Below are positions 49,084 through 58,430 of a DNA stretch of 64,000 bases, piece by piece. The notes below the pieces were generated by a model. It saw nothing but the letters and a program-made list of their open reading frames with translations, had not been told where the DNA came from and did not search any database. This DNA is from Serratia entomophila (lineage in GTDB: Bacteria > Pseudomonadota > Gammaproteobacteria > Enterobacterales > Enterobacteriaceae). The stretch spans positions 1,364,001 to 1,428,000 of the forward strand of contig NZ_CP082787.1 in NCBI RefSeq assembly GCF_021462285.1, read 5' to 3'. The translations under genes and the position numbers were made by a program. The first letter of the stretch is position 1; the number at the start of each line of letters is the position of its first letter.

Positions 49084-50004
49084 TTGGCCGGAAGTAGCTT
49101 ACTGACGTTAATTGATGATATCGCCTCACTGCTGGACGACGTCTCGCTGATGACCAAAATGGCGGCGAAAAAAACCGCCGGCGTGCTGGGGGACGATCTG
49201 GCGCTCAACGCGCAGCAGGTCACCGGGGTCAAGGCCGACCGCGAACTGCCGGTGGTGTGGAGCGTCGCCAAGGGCTCGTTTATCAATAAGGCGATCCTGG
49301 TGCCGCTGGCGTTGTTGATCAGCGCCTTCGCGCCCTGGGCGATTACGCCGTTGCTGATGGTGGGCGGCGCCTACCTGTGCTACGAGGGGTTTGAAAAAGT
49401 CTTCCATAGCCTGAGCCGGGGTAAAGAGGCGGGGGAGGAGAAAAAAGAGGCGCTGGACGTCAATGAGGACGCAACTGCCTATGAAAAACGCAAGGTCAAG
49501 GGGGCGATACGCACCGACTTTGTGCTGTCCGCCGAGATTATCGCCATCACGCTGGGCACCGTCGCCGGCGCCAGCTTCAGCCAACAGGTGATCGTGCTGT
49601 GCGGCATCGCCATCGTGATGACGATTGGCGTTTACGGCATCGTGGCGGGTATCGTCAAGCTCGACGATCTGGGGCTGTACCTGAGCCGCAAAAGCAGCGC
49701 ATTGGCGCGCTCCATCGGCGGCGGCATCGTCAGCGCCGCGCCTTATCTGATGAAAACGCTGTCGATCGTCGGCACCGTCGCCATGTTTATGGTCGGTGGC
49801 GGCATCCTCACCCATGGCCTGCCGCCGGTGCACCATCTGTTCGAAGACTGGGCATCTTACGCCACCGTCGTACCTACCTTCGGGCATATTCTGCAGGGCG
49901 CGATCCCGGCGTTGCTGAACGTGGTGTTCGGCCTGATTGCCGGCGGCGTGGTGTTGGCGGTGGTATCGGCGCTGGGCGCTATCCGCGCACGCTTCACCGC
50001 CTGA
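49084..50004 (+). CDS. yedI: YedI, DUF808 inner-membrane protein
   Basis: 306-residue DUF808 membrane protein closely matching E. coli YedI, which also opens [14 protein letters not shown]. Several hydrophobic segments lie after residue 70 ([48 protein letters not shown]). The start is a TTG at 49084 with AGGATGA upstream; the nearby ATG at 49073 is out of frame. Function unknown. It ends at a GC-rich hairpin. Confidence 0.92.
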   Translation: MAGSSLLTLIDDIASLLDDVSLMTKMAAKKTAGVLGDDLALNAQQVTGVKADRELPVVWSVAKGSFINKAILVPLALLISAFAPWAITPLLMVGGAYLCYEGFEKVFHSLSRGKEAGEEKKEALDVNEDATAYEKRKVKGAIRTDFVLSAEIIAITLGTVAGASFSQQVIVLCGIAIVMTIGVYGIVAGIVKLDDLGLYLSRKSSALARSIGGGIVSAAPYLMKTLSIVGTVAMFMVGGGILTHGLPPVHHLFEDWASYATVVPTFGHILQGAIPALLNVVFGLIAGGVVLAVVSALGAIRARFTA

Positions 50005-50009
50005 TAGCC

Positions 50010-50035
50010 GAGGGGGGGCGTTTTGCGCCCCCTCT
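50010..50035. terminator. Terminator between yedI and the GNAT gene
   Basis: Hairpin AGGGGGGCG - TTTT - GCGCCCCCTCT in the 39-bp gap between convergent genes. Confidence 0.75.
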
Positions 50036-50043
50036 CTCTGATG

Positions 50044-50583
50044 TTACGGCCGGCTGTCGCCGCCGTCCCCCAGCGTGCGCTGCATGATATGGGTATCGCG
50101 CCATTCCCCCAGTTTGAATCCCACCGCCTTCAGCGTGCCCACGCTGTGAAACCCCAGCTTTTGATGCAGCGCCAGCGAGCCCCGATTGGCGGCGGCGTCA
50201 CCGACGATCGCCAGCATCTGCCGCCAGGGCCCCTGTTCGCAACGGGCGATCAGCGCCGCCAGCAGCGCTTGGCCGATGCCGTTGCCCTGTTGGCCGGGGG
50301 CGACATACACCGAATCCTCTACCGTATAGCGGTAAGCGGGGCGCGGCCGGTAAGGGGTGGCGTAGCAGTAGCCGAGGATGCGGCTTTCGCTCCTGGCCAC
50401 CAGCCAGGGCAGCCCGGCTTCCCGCACCTTGCCGAGCCGCTGCTGCATTTCCGCCAGCGTCGGCGGGGTTTCTTCGAATGAGGCCGCGCCGTGCAACACG
50501 TGGTGGGCGTAAATTTGCTGCACCGCAGCCATATCGTCGGGCGTGGCGTCAGCGAGGAGCAATACCGGGGCGGAGAACGTCAT
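50044..50583 (-). CDS. GNAT acetyltransferase, phosphinothricin/MddA-like
   Basis: 179-residue GNAT-family enzyme. The acetyl-CoA motif V/APGQQGNGIGQALLAALI is near residue 97. The motifs SFEETPPTLAEMQQRL, GYCYATPYRPRPAYRYTVEDSVYV and HQKLGFHSVGTLKAVGFKLGEWRD are typical of the bar/PAT-MddA (YncA) group, which acetylates phosphinothricin, methionine sulfoximine or related amino acids. The substrate here is inferred only from the family. No operon partner is seen. Confidence 0.86.
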   Translation of the reverse strand: MTFSAPVLLLADATPDDMAAVQQIYAHHVLHGAASFEETPPTLAEMQQRLGKVREAGLPWLVARSESRILGYCYATPYRPRPAYRYTVEDSVYVAPGQQGNGIGQALLAALIARCEQGPWRQMLAIVGDAAANRGSLALHQKLGFHSVGTLKAVGFKLGEWRDTHIMQRTLGDGGDSRP

Positions 50584-50683
50584 GGCGGTTCTGTTTACCT
50601 TGGCAAATCAGTGGATAACCGCATTATGCTCCCCGCCCGAGGCGAAGGTAAATCGGGCTTTCTTATGTGAAGATAAGAAAAAC

Positions 50684-51610
50684 CTATGGCTGCCGGGACG
50701 CCGGGCGTGCAGACAGCCAAGTTTTCAAGGCGCCGGACGCCAGCAGCACGCCGAGGATCACCCAGGCTGCCCCGGCCAACTGCCAAACGTTGGGGGCGTG
50801 GCCGGTGAGGGTGGCGACCAGCATGGTGAACACCGGCGCCAGATTTATGAAGACTGCGGTACGCACCGATCCTATTGCTTCCAGCCCTTTGGTCCACAAC
50901 AGATAGGCCAGCAATGAGCCGCACAGCGCCAAATAAACCACCGCCGCATGCACGCTGGGCGCGGCGCCGGTCAGGCTTTGCCAGGGGCGCTCGAAAATAA
51001 ATCCCAGCGGCAGCAACGCCAGCGTGCCGAACAGCATGGAATAGCTGGTGGTTTCGATGGCGGTAGCGCCGCTCACCAGGCGGCGGGTGCCGACCATATT
51101 CAGCGCCCAGGCCAGGCTGCCGAGCAAAATGATGCCGTCGCCGGGGCTGATATCCAGCCGCAGCAACGCCTGGATATCGCCTTTGGTGATAACCAGCGCC
51201 ACGCCGATAAAACCGGCCAGCAAACCGGCGATGCGCGGCGGGTTGAACCTTTCATTTTCCCAAATAATGCTGAACACCATCGTCCACAGCGGGGTGGTGG
51301 CGAGGATCAGCGCGCCGTTGATCGGCGTGGTGGATTGCAGGCCAAAGAAGGTGCACAGGTTAAACACCGTAAAGCCGAGTATTCCCAGCCCAAGATAGGC
51401 CGGCCAATTTTTCTTCAGCACGCTGAGCCGCAGCTGTCCGCGCAGGCCGAAGATCAGCAGCAGCGCCAGGGTCGCCAGGCTGAAGCGTTCTATCGAGGCG
51501 CTGATCGGCGGCTGGTGGGCGATGATGTAAGCCCCGGCGTTGAAGTTGGTGCCCCAAAAGAAGGTGGCGACAATCACGCCTGAGTAGGCCAGCGGCAGTG
51601 AAGTTTTCAT
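50684..51610 (-). CDS. EamA-family transporter 1
   Basis: 308-residue DMT-superfamily transporter with ten membrane helices in two EamA repeats (about residues 10-140 and 155-295). The substrate cannot be assigned; members export amino acids, drugs or metabolites. It is divergent from a LysR gene, with a 102-bp gap containing a palindrome. Confidence 0.88.
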   Translation of the reverse strand: MKTSLPLAYSGVIVATFFWGTNFNAGAYIIAHQPPISASIERFSLATLALLLIFGLRGQLRLSVLKKNWPAYLGLGILGFTVFNLCTFFGLQSTTPINGALILATTPLWTMVFSIIWENERFNPPRIAGLLAGFIGVALVITKGDIQALLRLDISPGDGIILLGSLAWALNMVGTRRLVSGATAIETTSYSMLFGTLALLPLGFIFERPWQSLTGAAPSVHAAVVYLALCGSLLAYLLWTKGLEAIGSVRTAVFINLAPVFTMLVATLTGHAPNVWQLAGAAWVILGVLLASGALKTWLSARPASRQP

Positions 51611-51675
51611 GGCGGTTTCCTGTTGATGAAAAAACGGACAGAAAACAGTTTGCGCCTATCGCCGTTAGGGTAAAA

Positions 51676-51704
51676 TCCCACATGAATTCACCTGAAATGT
51701 GAGA
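51676..51704. promoter_or_regulatory. Inverted repeat in the EamA/LysR gap
   Basis: TCCCACAT - 13 nt - ATGTGAGA, 7 of 8 positions paired, just upstream of the LysR start. Plausible LysR binding site controlling the divergent pair. Confidence 0.5.
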
Positions 51705-51712
51705 AAACACCC

Positions 51713-52591
51713 ATGTTCAATTGGGAGGATCTGCATTACTTCATGATCTTCGCCCGCGAAAAATCGCTGTCCGGCGCGGCGCGCAGCCTGCAGGTCGATC
51801 ATGCTACCGTCGCCCGGCGCATCGCCAGCCTGGAGGTTGCGCTGCAGCTAAAGCTGGTGGATCGCCGCCCGCGCAGTTACCTGCTGACCGCTGACGGGCA
51901 GCGTATCGCCGCTCAGGGGGACGATATGATGCTCAATGCGTTTGCCGTCAGCAGGGCCGCGCTTGCCGGGCGGCACGGCGTTTCGGGTGAGGTTACGCTC
52001 AGTGTGCCGCCGGTGATGGGGTTGACATTGATCGCGCCGCGTCTCGGTGAACTGCGGCGGCGTCATCCCGAACTGCGGTTAATTCTGCTGGCGAATACCG
52101 CTAACCTGTCTCTGCTGCGCGGCGAGGCCGATATCGCTATTCGGCTCAGCCGCGCCAGCGAAAGCGATCTGGTGGCGAGGAAAATCGGCACCACGGAGTT
52201 TGGCTTGTACGCCAGCGCCGACTATTTGCGGGTGACGCCGGACTCGGCGCTCGGTTTTATCGGTTACCACGATGAGCTTGCCGCTCCGGCACAGCAGCGC
52301 TGGCTGCTGGAACAGGCCGGCCCCCGGCCAATGGTGTTGCGCAGTAACGATCTGATGATCCAGGCCGCCGCCGCGGTCGCCGGTGCCGGCGTGGCGCTGT
52401 TACCGCATTTTTTGGCTCAGGGCGGCGGCCTGCAACGGTTGGCGCCGCAGCTCGCGTTGCGTCGTGAAATCTGGCTGACGGTGCACGACGATATTCGCCA
52501 TGCACCGGGCATTGTCGCCGTTACGGCGTTTTTGCTGGAGTGCTTTGCCGACGTGGCGGGCATCGTCCGGCTGGTGGATGCCGCCGGGTAA
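51713..52591 (+). CDS. LysR-family regulator divergent from EamA 1
   Basis: 292-residue LysR-type regulator. The HTH (MFNWEDLHYFMIFAREKSLSGAARSLQVDHATVARRIASLE) belongs to the group often seen with transporters or DoxX-type genes. The C-terminal half is the usual effector domain. It is divergent from the EamA gene and converges with the MerR gene with a six-base gap. Confidence 0.87.
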   Translation: MFNWEDLHYFMIFAREKSLSGAARSLQVDHATVARRIASLEVALQLKLVDRRPRSYLLTADGQRIAAQGDDMMLNAFAVSRAALAGRHGVSGEVTLSVPPVMGLTLIAPRLGELRRRHPELRLILLANTANLSLLRGEADIAIRLSRASESDLVARKIGTTEFGLYASADYLRVTPDSALGFIGYHDELAAPAQQRWLLEQAGPRPMVLRSNDLMIQAAAAVAGAGVALLPHFLAQGGGLQRLAPQLALRREIWLTVHDDIRHAPGIVAVTAFLLECFADVAGIVRLVDAAG

Positions 52592-52597
52592 ATAGCG

Positions 52598-53623
52598 TCA
52601 GCCGCGCATCAGGTGGCCGACCGCCTGGCGCAAATAGTCCAGCAGCGCCGGGGTCAGCCAGGTTCCTTCGGTCAGCGTCGGCTCCCGGTCCATCGCCTGG
52701 CGGATTTTCATTTGGGTTGCCGGACTGGGGCCGGCATAAGACTGGAACAGCTCCAGCCAGTTGGCCGCCAGTTGCCTCGCCTGCGGCGAGTCGGGCGGCA
52801 CGCCGTCCTGCAGCGCCTGATGGAAGCGGGCGATCAGCGCCGGCCATTCCTGCAGCCGGGTGAAGTAGTGGCGGCGCACGTGGGCGTACTCTTCTTCCGA
52901 CAGGTACTTTTGATAAATCGCCAGCTTGGTTTCGGCAAAGGCGCGGGTCACGTAGTCGGTCATGGCCGGCGTGATGCCGGTCTGTTCGCGTATCGCGGGT
53001 TCTTCGGCATGCATGGCGTTAAGCCGGGTGAGGAAGGCCGGATTGCCGGCGGTATCGCGCTCCAGCATCTGCATCCAACGGCGCGCCAGGGCCTGCGCTG
53101 GTTGCGCCTGGGGTTCGACGCCGCTCGCCATCAATTGGCCCACGTCGTTCACCAACGCGGCCCATTCCTGATTGCGGGCCGCGTCGGCCTGATAGAAGGG
53201 CAGTTGCGCCAGCTCATCGGCAGTGAAATATTTGTCGTACATGGTCATTAACTCCAACGTAGTCAGCCAGTCGTTCAGTTCCGGCTCATTCCCGGCGGTG
53301 AGCTGGGCGTGCATATGCTGCAGCCTGCCGCGCAGCGCGGCGATTTGCGCCAGCTGCCGATCGAACATGGCAATCTGTTGTTCAATCACCGCCGGCAGCG
53401 CCAGGCCGGAACGTTCCAAAATCGCCCCAACTTCCGCCAGCTTCATGCCCAGGCGCCGCAGCGCCTGGATATGGTGCAGGCGGGTGATGTCAGCCCGGTC
53501 GTACAAACGATAACCGGCGTCGGAACGCGCAGAAGGGACCAGCAGGCCTATGCTGTCGTAGTGATGCAGCGTTCTGACGGTGATGCCGGAACGCCGCGCC
53601 AGTTCGCCTATTTTCAATAACAT
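52598..53623 (-). CDS. MerR-family regulator with TipAS-type domain
   Basis: 341 residues. The N-terminal MerR HTH is complete (KIGELARRSGITVRTLHHYDSIGLLVPSARSDAGYRLY), followed by a dimerisation coiled coil (about residues 75-110) and a C-terminal helical domain similar to TipAS (HRKYFTADELAQLP-like, EWPALIARFHQAL). TipAS domains bind thiopeptides and other antibiotics, so a drug-responsive role is possible. It stands alone; no neighbouring efflux gene is in the same unit. Confidence 0.86.
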   Translation of the reverse strand: MLLKIGELARRSGITVRTLHHYDSIGLLVPSARSDAGYRLYDRADITRLHHIQALRRLGMKLAEVGAILERSGLALPAVIEQQIAMFDRQLAQIAALRGRLQHMHAQLTAGNEPELNDWLTTLELMTMYDKYFTADELAQLPFYQADAARNQEWAALVNDVGQLMASGVEPQAQPAQALARRWMQMLERDTAGNPAFLTRLNAMHAEEPAIREQTGITPAMTDYVTRAFAETKLAIYQKYLSEEEYAHVRRHYFTRLQEWPALIARFHQALQDGVPPDSPQARQLAANWLELFQSYAGPSPATQMKIRQAMDREPTLTEGTWLTPALLDYLRQAVGHLMRG

Positions 53624-53756
53624 GGGTCACTCCTCCCCGGTGCGTGCAGGAATACTAAAGCCTGACGTTGCGTGAGGGTCAAGAGCGCGTAAGCAAAAAT
53701 GATGGGAAAGCGGCGGGCCCGGCCAGCGGCGCCCGCCACGGGTGATCCTGCAGGGG

Positions 53757-54569
53757 TTACCAGCCTTTTACCGCACCGCCGTTGAAGATTTTCTCTGCGG
53801 CCTTGTTCACTTCATCCGACTCATAGGCCTTGACGAAGTTCTGCACGTTCTGCGCATCCTTGTTGTCTTCGCGCGTGACGATGATATTGGTGTACGGCGA
53901 ATCTTTGTCTTCGATAAAGATGCCGTCTTTGGTCGGCGTCAGCCCGGTTTGGTTGATGTAGGTGGTGCTGATGATAGCGACGGTGACTTTCGGGTCGTCC
54001 AGCAGGTGCGGCAGCTGCGCGCCTTCGATCTCCATGATTTTGTAGTTATGCGGGTTGGCGCTGATGTCCAGCGCGGTGGGCAGCAGCCCCTTGCCCGGCT
54101 TCAGCGTAATCAGGCCGGTTTTTTCCAGCAGCAGCAGCGCGCGGCCGAGGTTGGTCGGATCGAGGGGAATGGCGATCACCGCGCCGTCCTGCAGCTCTTT
54201 CAGCGATTTTATCTTCTTCGAGTAGCCGGCCATCGGGAATACGAAGGTGTTGCCGACCGCCACCAGCTTGTAGCCGTGCTCCCTGTTTTGCTGCTCGAGG
54301 AATGGCCGATGCTGGAACACGTTGGCGTCCAGATCGCCTTTGTCGGTGGCCTCGTTTGGCAGCAGCGAGCCGCTGAAGCCCACCAGTTCCACGTCCAGGC
54401 CGTATTTCTCTTTCGCCACCTGCCTGGCGACCTCCGCCACGTCTTGTTCGGCGCCGTTTATCACCCCGACCTTGATGTGATTCTGACTCGTTTTTTGATC
54501 GCAGCCCTGCAGCGCCAGCACGGCGGCAAACGCCGCCAGCAGAGGGGTGTAACGCCAACTCTTGGTCAT
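53757..54569 (-). CDS. nlpA: NlpA, MetQ-family lipoprotein
   Basis: 270-residue lipoprotein of the MetQ/NlpA family. The signal peptide ends in the lipobox LALQGC (Cys near residue 23), followed by Asp at +2, an inner-membrane retention signal. The mature part matches E. coli NlpA (HIKVGVINGAEQDVAEVA, SLLPNEATDKGDLDANVFQH, NGGAVKGW). NlpA binds methionine with a minor uptake role. No metN/metI lies beside it, as for E. coli nlpA. A long GC-rich inverted repeat (53712-53737) follows. Confidence 0.9.
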   Translation of the reverse strand: MTKSWRYTPLLAAFAAVLALQGCDQKTSQNHIKVGVINGAEQDVAEVARQVAKEKYGLDVELVGFSGSLLPNEATDKGDLDANVFQHRPFLEQQNREHGYKLVAVGNTFVFPMAGYSKKIKSLKELQDGAVIAIPLDPTNLGRALLLLEKTGLITLKPGKGLLPTALDISANPHNYKIMEIEGAQLPHLLDDPKVTVAIISTTYINQTGLTPTKDGIFIEDKDSPYTNIIVTREDNKDAQNVQNFVKAYESDEVNKAAEKIFNGGAVKGW

Positions 54570-54683
54570 CGAAGACTCCCTGAAAAGAACAATAAAATCA
54601 GTTGGTTTTGTCCTGACAGATAATCCTGAAGCTGTAGTGAAGTCAAACGCTTGCTAAGCACAAACGGCTATAGCTAATAACCG

Positions 54684-55514
54684 TTATAGCGGGCGCAATA
54701 CCAGAATGCCCGGCGTCGCCAGCACGTAATCCATAAAGGGCGAATCCACCACCTGCATGTTTTCTTTGCGTGACGATGCGTTACGCAGCATCGGGCCGCG
54801 GTCGGTCATCACGAAGATGCCGGTATGGGTAACGTCAAGCCCGGCCAGGTTGGTGTAAATGCCGATGTAATCGCCGGTGCGCAGCTGGGACAGTACCTTG
54901 TCGTCGACGTTATCGCTGGGGATGTAGGTGATGCTGCGGCGCAGGGGCTTCAGGCCCGGCAGGTAATTACTGCCGTCCGCTTTCAGATTGAGGTTTTTTT
55001 CCAGCGTGACTGCACGCGGGCTGAGCTGCGCGGTGATATCTTTGGCGACCACCCGTGGCCGCTGCGCCCAGTCGGTGAAGAAATGCTTGCGCTGCGGGAA
55101 GCTGACCTCGCCGTTGACGTAGCGGATGTTAATCAGATTGCGCACGAATTCGCTCTGGGTATGGGCGGTGCGCAGCGCCTCGACGTAGTCGATAAAGGTA
55201 AAGCAATCCAGGCCGCGGAAGTCGATCACCAGCTGCTCCGGCGTTTCCTGCGAGCCGATCAGCCGGTTGGCGACGTAGGGGGTGCCGAGGAATTGCCGGG
55301 AGATCAGATCGGCGCTGCGGCCGCCGCCTTGCCCGGCAATGGGCTGGGCGAGGATGGCATTGAGCTGCCGCAAGGTAGCGTCATCCATCCGGGCCTGCGT
55401 ATCCGGCTCGGGGCGCGTAGCGCCCGCCGGTTGGGATGTTGAGCCCGCTGCGGGGGAACGCCCGGCGCATCCGCTCATGGCTATAACTAGCATCAGTAAA
55501 ACAACCTTGTACAT
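54684..55514 (-). CDS. DUF1460 lipoprotein (amidase-like)
   Basis: 276-residue lipoprotein with a short signal peptide and lipobox ending MSGC (Cys16), followed by a Pro/Ala/Thr-rich linker and a DUF1460 domain. The putative catalytic Cys is in RGLDCFTFIDYVEAL and the His in DVTHTGIFV, resembling the NlpC/P60-like N-acetylmuramoyl-L-alanine amidase-like fold. The cell-wall substrate is a family inference. It stands alone, transcribed away from the sat-like gene pair. Confidence 0.83.
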   Translation of the reverse strand: MYKVVLLMLVIAMSGCAGRSPAAGSTSQPAGATRPEPDTQARMDDATLRQLNAILAQPIAGQGGGRSADLISRQFLGTPYVANRLIGSQETPEQLVIDFRGLDCFTFIDYVEALRTAHTQSEFVRNLINIRYVNGEVSFPQRKHFFTDWAQRPRVVAKDITAQLSPRAVTLEKNLNLKADGSNYLPGLKPLRRSITYIPSDNVDDKVLSQLRTGDYIGIYTNLAGLDVTHTGIFVMTDRGPMLRNASSRKENMQVVDSPFMDYVLATPGILVLRPL

Positions 55515-55618
55515 TCAACCCTCCAATGGTTTCGCTTGGTTATCATCGAAATGATAACAGTTCGCATCCTTTGATGGGCGCTTAAAAAGTAAATATGGTG
55601 TAAATGGCGATCGATAAA

Positions 55619-56161
55619 TCAGTAACCGATTTCGCTGTTGAACGGCAAATACCAGAACAACGCAATCTCATGATCGGCGATTTCCGGCTGCGCGCGATAC
55701 AGCAGATGGTCGATGCCGCCGAGAATGAAGCCGCTGTCCTGGTAGCAACGGCAGGCCGCCAGGTTGTTGTTCTGCGTCTCCAGCATCATACCTGAGGTCT
55801 CCTGGCTGCGCGCCCAACCTTTGGCGCACGCCAGCAGGGCGCGGGCGATACCCAGGCGGCGCACGTGAGCGGCCACGACGATCTCTTCAATCAGCGTATA
55901 GCCATTCCAGTTTTTGCTCAGCGTGACATGGCCGACGGCCTCACCGCGATGGCGAGCAAGAAACGTCTCGCTTTCTTCGTTGACGAAGGGCGCCGGCGGG
56001 TAGCTTTTGCGAAACGGCGCCACCGGCCTGGTTGGCCAGCTGTCGACCGGGGTGTCGAACAACGGCTGGGCGTAGCAGGAGATTTGAAAGCTGAAGTCGC
56101 AGCTTTCCAGGTAGCCGGCGGGCAGCTGGCCGACGGCGGCGATCTGAATGGCCGGGATCAT
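55619..56161 (-). CDS. GNAT acetyltransferase, streptothricin acetyltransferase-like
   Basis: 180-residue GNAT enzyme resembling Sat-type streptothricin acetyltransferases: GHVTLSKNWNGYTLIEEIVV, VRRLGIARALLACAKGWA, MMLETQNNNLAACRCYQDSGFILGG and the C-terminal EIALFWYLPF. It would acetylate streptothricin at beta-lysine, but chromosomal homologues may have other substrates. It starts within the stop of the hexapeptide-repeat gene (ATGA overlap), a two-gene operon. There is no sign of an integron or transposon. Confidence 0.82.
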   Translation of the reverse strand: MIPAIQIAAVGQLPAGYLESCDFSFQISCYAQPLFDTPVDSWPTRPVAPFRKSYPPAPFVNEESETFLARHRGEAVGHVTLSKNWNGYTLIEEIVVAAHVRRLGIARALLACAKGWARSQETSGMMLETQNNNLAACRCYQDSGFILGGIDHLLYRAQPEIADHEIALFWYLPFNSEIGY

Positions 56162-56628
56162 CGAGCCAGCTCCCTGATCAGGCGGGCGGGGTTGCCGGCG
56201 TAAATTCCCGGGCGGGTGATGTCGCGGGTCACCACCGCGCCGGCGCCGATCACCGCGCCGCTGCAGATGCTCACCGCCAGCACGGTGGCGCCGGAGCCGA
56301 TAGCCACCCGATCGCCGATGCGCGTCCGGCCCCAGCTCGCCGGATCGGCATTGGGGGCGCCGTCTTTAAACAGATCGTTGGCGAAGGTGACGTTGTGGCC
56401 GATAAAACAATCCTCGCCGAGGGTCACGTATTCACAGATAAAGCTGTGCGACTGAATTTTGCTGCGGGCGCCGATGCTGACGTTGCGCTGGATCTCGACG
56501 AACGGGCCGACGAACACCTCGTCGCCGAGGCGGCAGCCGTACAGGTTGCAGGGTTCGACCAGGGTAACGTTGCGGCCGGCCTCAATGTCGACAATCCCCG
56601 CCTGGCGGAGCGTTATTGCAGATGACAT
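56158..56628 (-). CDS. Hexapeptide-repeat acyltransferase
   Basis: 156-residue left-handed beta-helix protein built of hexapeptide repeats (AGRNVTL, LGDEVF, VSIGARS, IGHNVTF, IGDRVAIGSGATVLA, ICSGAVIGAGAVVTRDI) ending GIYAGNPARLIREL, as in WbbJ/sugar O- or N-acyltransferases. The acceptor is unknown. The start at 56628 has GAGAGGA upstream. It is the first gene of a pair with the streptothricin acetyltransferase-like GNAT. Confidence 0.84.
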   Translation of the reverse strand: MSSAITLRQAGIVDIEAGRNVTLVEPCNLYGCRLGDEVFVGPFVEIQRNVSIGARSKIQSHSFICEYVTLGEDCFIGHNVTFANDLFKDGAPNADPASWGRTRIGDRVAIGSGATVLAVSICSGAVIGAGAVVTRDITRPGIYAGNPARLIRELAR

Positions 56629-56834
56629 GGCATTCCTCTCAGCCATTACACAATGGAGGGATTATAAAACAAACCGCCGCCGCCTCCGCGCTTTCCGCAC
56701 GCTTTTTCAGCAAAAGGCTATAATCAATACAGGGGAGAGAGCCCCGTGACCGCAATCCTCGTACGGGCAGCTATCCGTCAGGGGTGTTAAATTCGTTCGC
56801 CGATTGCGACTTAAGGCGATGGAGGAGGTGTCTC

Positions 56835-57425
56835 ATGGTCAATCACGTTTGGGGGCTTCTGGCGCATCCAAGCGCCGAGTTCGAACACATTAAAAGCGAG
56901 AACGAAAGCGTCTCGCACCTCTATACCCACCACGTGCTGTTGCTGGCGGCGATCCCGGTGGTCTGCGCCTTTATCGGCACCACGCAGCTGGGTTGGCTCT
57001 CCGGTGAAGGGCACGCGATCCGGCTCGATATGTTTACCGCATTGTATACCGCCGTGGCGTTCTACCTGCTGATGCTGGCAGGCGTGGCGATCATGGGGCA
57101 AGTGATCCACTGGATGGCGCGCCGTTATGAATCGCGCCCCAGCCTGCACCGTTGCATGGTGTTCGCCGGCTACGTTGCCACCCCGATGTTCCTCAGCGGC
57201 ATCGTGGCGCTCTACCCGGTGGTGTGGCTGTGTCTGTTCGTCGGCATTATCGGCCTGTGCTACTCGGGCTATCTGCTGAATCTGGGCATTCCGCACTTCC
57301 TGAATATCGACAGCAAGGAAGGGTTTATCTTCTCCAGCTCAACCTTCGCCATCGGCATCCTGCTGCTTGAATTCCTGCTCGGGGTGACGGTGCTGCTGTG
57401 GGGGTATGGTTCCTGGTTATTCTAA
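56835..57425 (+). CDS. yohC: YohC, Yip1-family membrane protein
   Basis: 196-residue Yip1-family membrane protein similar to E. coli YohC: VNHVWGLLAHPSAEFEHIKSENESVSHLYTHHVLLLAAIPVVCAFIGTTQ is close to the E. coli N-terminus, followed by five hydrophobic segments and IPHFLNIDSKEGFIFSSSTFAIG. The role is unknown. The start at 56835 has GGAGGAGG upstream. A classical terminator follows. Confidence 0.92.
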   Translation: MVNHVWGLLAHPSAEFEHIKSENESVSHLYTHHVLLLAAIPVVCAFIGTTQLGWLSGEGHAIRLDMFTALYTAVAFYLLMLAGVAIMGQVIHWMARRYESRPSLHRCMVFAGYVATPMFLSGIVALYPVVWLCLFVGIIGLCYSGYLLNLGIPHFLNIDSKEGFIFSSSTFAIGILLLEFLLGVTVLLWGYGSWLF

Positions 57426-57440
57426 GTTGAGTCAGTCTTT

Positions 57441-57468
57441 GCCCCCCGCGCCGCCGGCGCGGGGGGCT
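57441..57468. terminator. Terminator between yohC and EamA 2
   Basis: Perfect GC-rich stem GCCCCCCGCGCC / GGCGCGGGGGGC followed by TTTT (and TGCGTTTT) on the plus strand; convergent position suggests use by both genes. Confidence 0.88.
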
Positions 57469-57476
57469 TTTGCGTT

Positions 57477-58328
57477 TTAAGGTCTGCGGAACACCAGCAT
57501 CACGCCGAGCACGATACTCGCCATGCCCAACAGGCTCATCGCCGCCAGCGCGTGGCCGAGCAGCAGATAATCCAACAGGGCGGTCACCGCCGGGATCAGG
57601 TAAAACAGGCTGGTGACCTGCACCAGATTGCCGCGCTGGATCAGGCGGTACAGCAGAAAGGTCGCCAGCACGGATATCACCACCGCCATCCACACCAGCG
57701 GCAACGCGAACTCCAGCCGCCATTCCACCCGCAACGGTTCGAACGGCAGCACCAGCGTACACATCAACAGCCCGACGGCGTACTGTAGCGGCAACACCGC
57801 CAGCGGTGGCTGGGTCATGCCTTTTTGCAACAGGGTGCCGGCGGTCATGCAGCCCAGCGCGATAAAGGCGCACAGCATGCCGATGAGCGAGAAGCGGGCC
57901 ACCATCAGGCTTTGATACACCACCAGCGTCAGACCGGCCAGCGCCATCAGCAGGCCGAGGCCGCGCAGCCCGGCGCAGCGCCGTTCGGTGACGAACTGGG
58001 TGAGGATCGGCTGCACGCCGAGCAGCGTGGCCAGCACCCCGGGGGTAATGCCCCGTTCCAGCGCCAGCAGATAGCAAATCTGGTAGCTGCCGATCATCAG
58101 CAGGCCAATCAGCGCAACGCGCCGGCGGGTGCCGGGGGCGGGCAGGCATTGCCGCTGCCACAGGCCGATGGCCAGCAGCAGCGCCAGCGCGATGGCGCAG
58201 CGGAAGAACAGGAAAGCGAAGGCGGAGGCGTGCTCCAGACCCCAGCGGGAGAAGATCGCGCCGCTGCTCCATAGCAGGACGAACAGCGTAGCCAGGCCGG
58301 CATTGGCCCATTGAGAAGGTAATCGCAT
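57477..58328 (-). CDS. EamA-family transporter 2
   Basis: 283-residue DMT-superfamily transporter with ten helices and two EamA repeats (WSSGAIFSRWGL, LALERGITPGVLATLLGVQPILT in the first; LFYLIPAVTALLDYLLLGHAL in the second). The substrate is not predictable from the protein. Directly upstream on the same strand is a 48-codon leader ORF with overlapping hairpins, so its expression is probably attenuated, see 58431. The ATG has AGGTGA upstream, part of a small stem. Confidence 0.88.
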   Translation of the reverse strand: MRLPSQWANAGLATLFVLLWSSGAIFSRWGLEHASAFAFLFFRCAIALALLLAIGLWQRQCLPAPGTRRRVALIGLLMIGSYQICYLLALERGITPGVLATLLGVQPILTQFVTERRCAGLRGLGLLMALAGLTLVVYQSLMVARFSLIGMLCAFIALGCMTAGTLLQKGMTQPPLAVLPLQYAVGLLMCTLVLPFEPLRVEWRLEFALPLVWMAVVISVLATFLLYRLIQRGNLVQVTSLFYLIPAVTALLDYLLLGHALAAMSLLGMASIVLGVMLVFRRP

Positions 58329-58334
58329 TTCATT

Positions 58335-58412
58335 TCACCTGTCGTGAAAATTACAGGCTCCGGCACGCACGGCGGTCTACGCCTGAGCGCAAAAATTTAG
58401 AAAAAGCCGGAG
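58335..58412 (-). promoter_or_regulatory. Candidate attenuator hairpins before EamA 2
   Basis: On the minus strand CTCCGGC (58406-58412) can pair with GCCGGAG (58358-58364). A competing short stem AAGCC/GGCTT (58428-58432 with 58404-58408) is followed by a T-run. CCTGT/ACAGG (58353-58357 with 58338-58342) would bury the EamA Shine-Dalgarno. Mutual exclusivity of these stems is inferred by eye. Confidence 0.45.
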
Positions 58413-58430
58413 GTAAAAAGTCGGTTTGGC

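Noticed and set aside
53712..53737. GC-rich inverted repeat after nlpA considered as terminator
   Set aside because: GGCGGGC/GCCCGCC pairs, but no T-run follows on either strand, so termination is not supported strongly enough for a feature.
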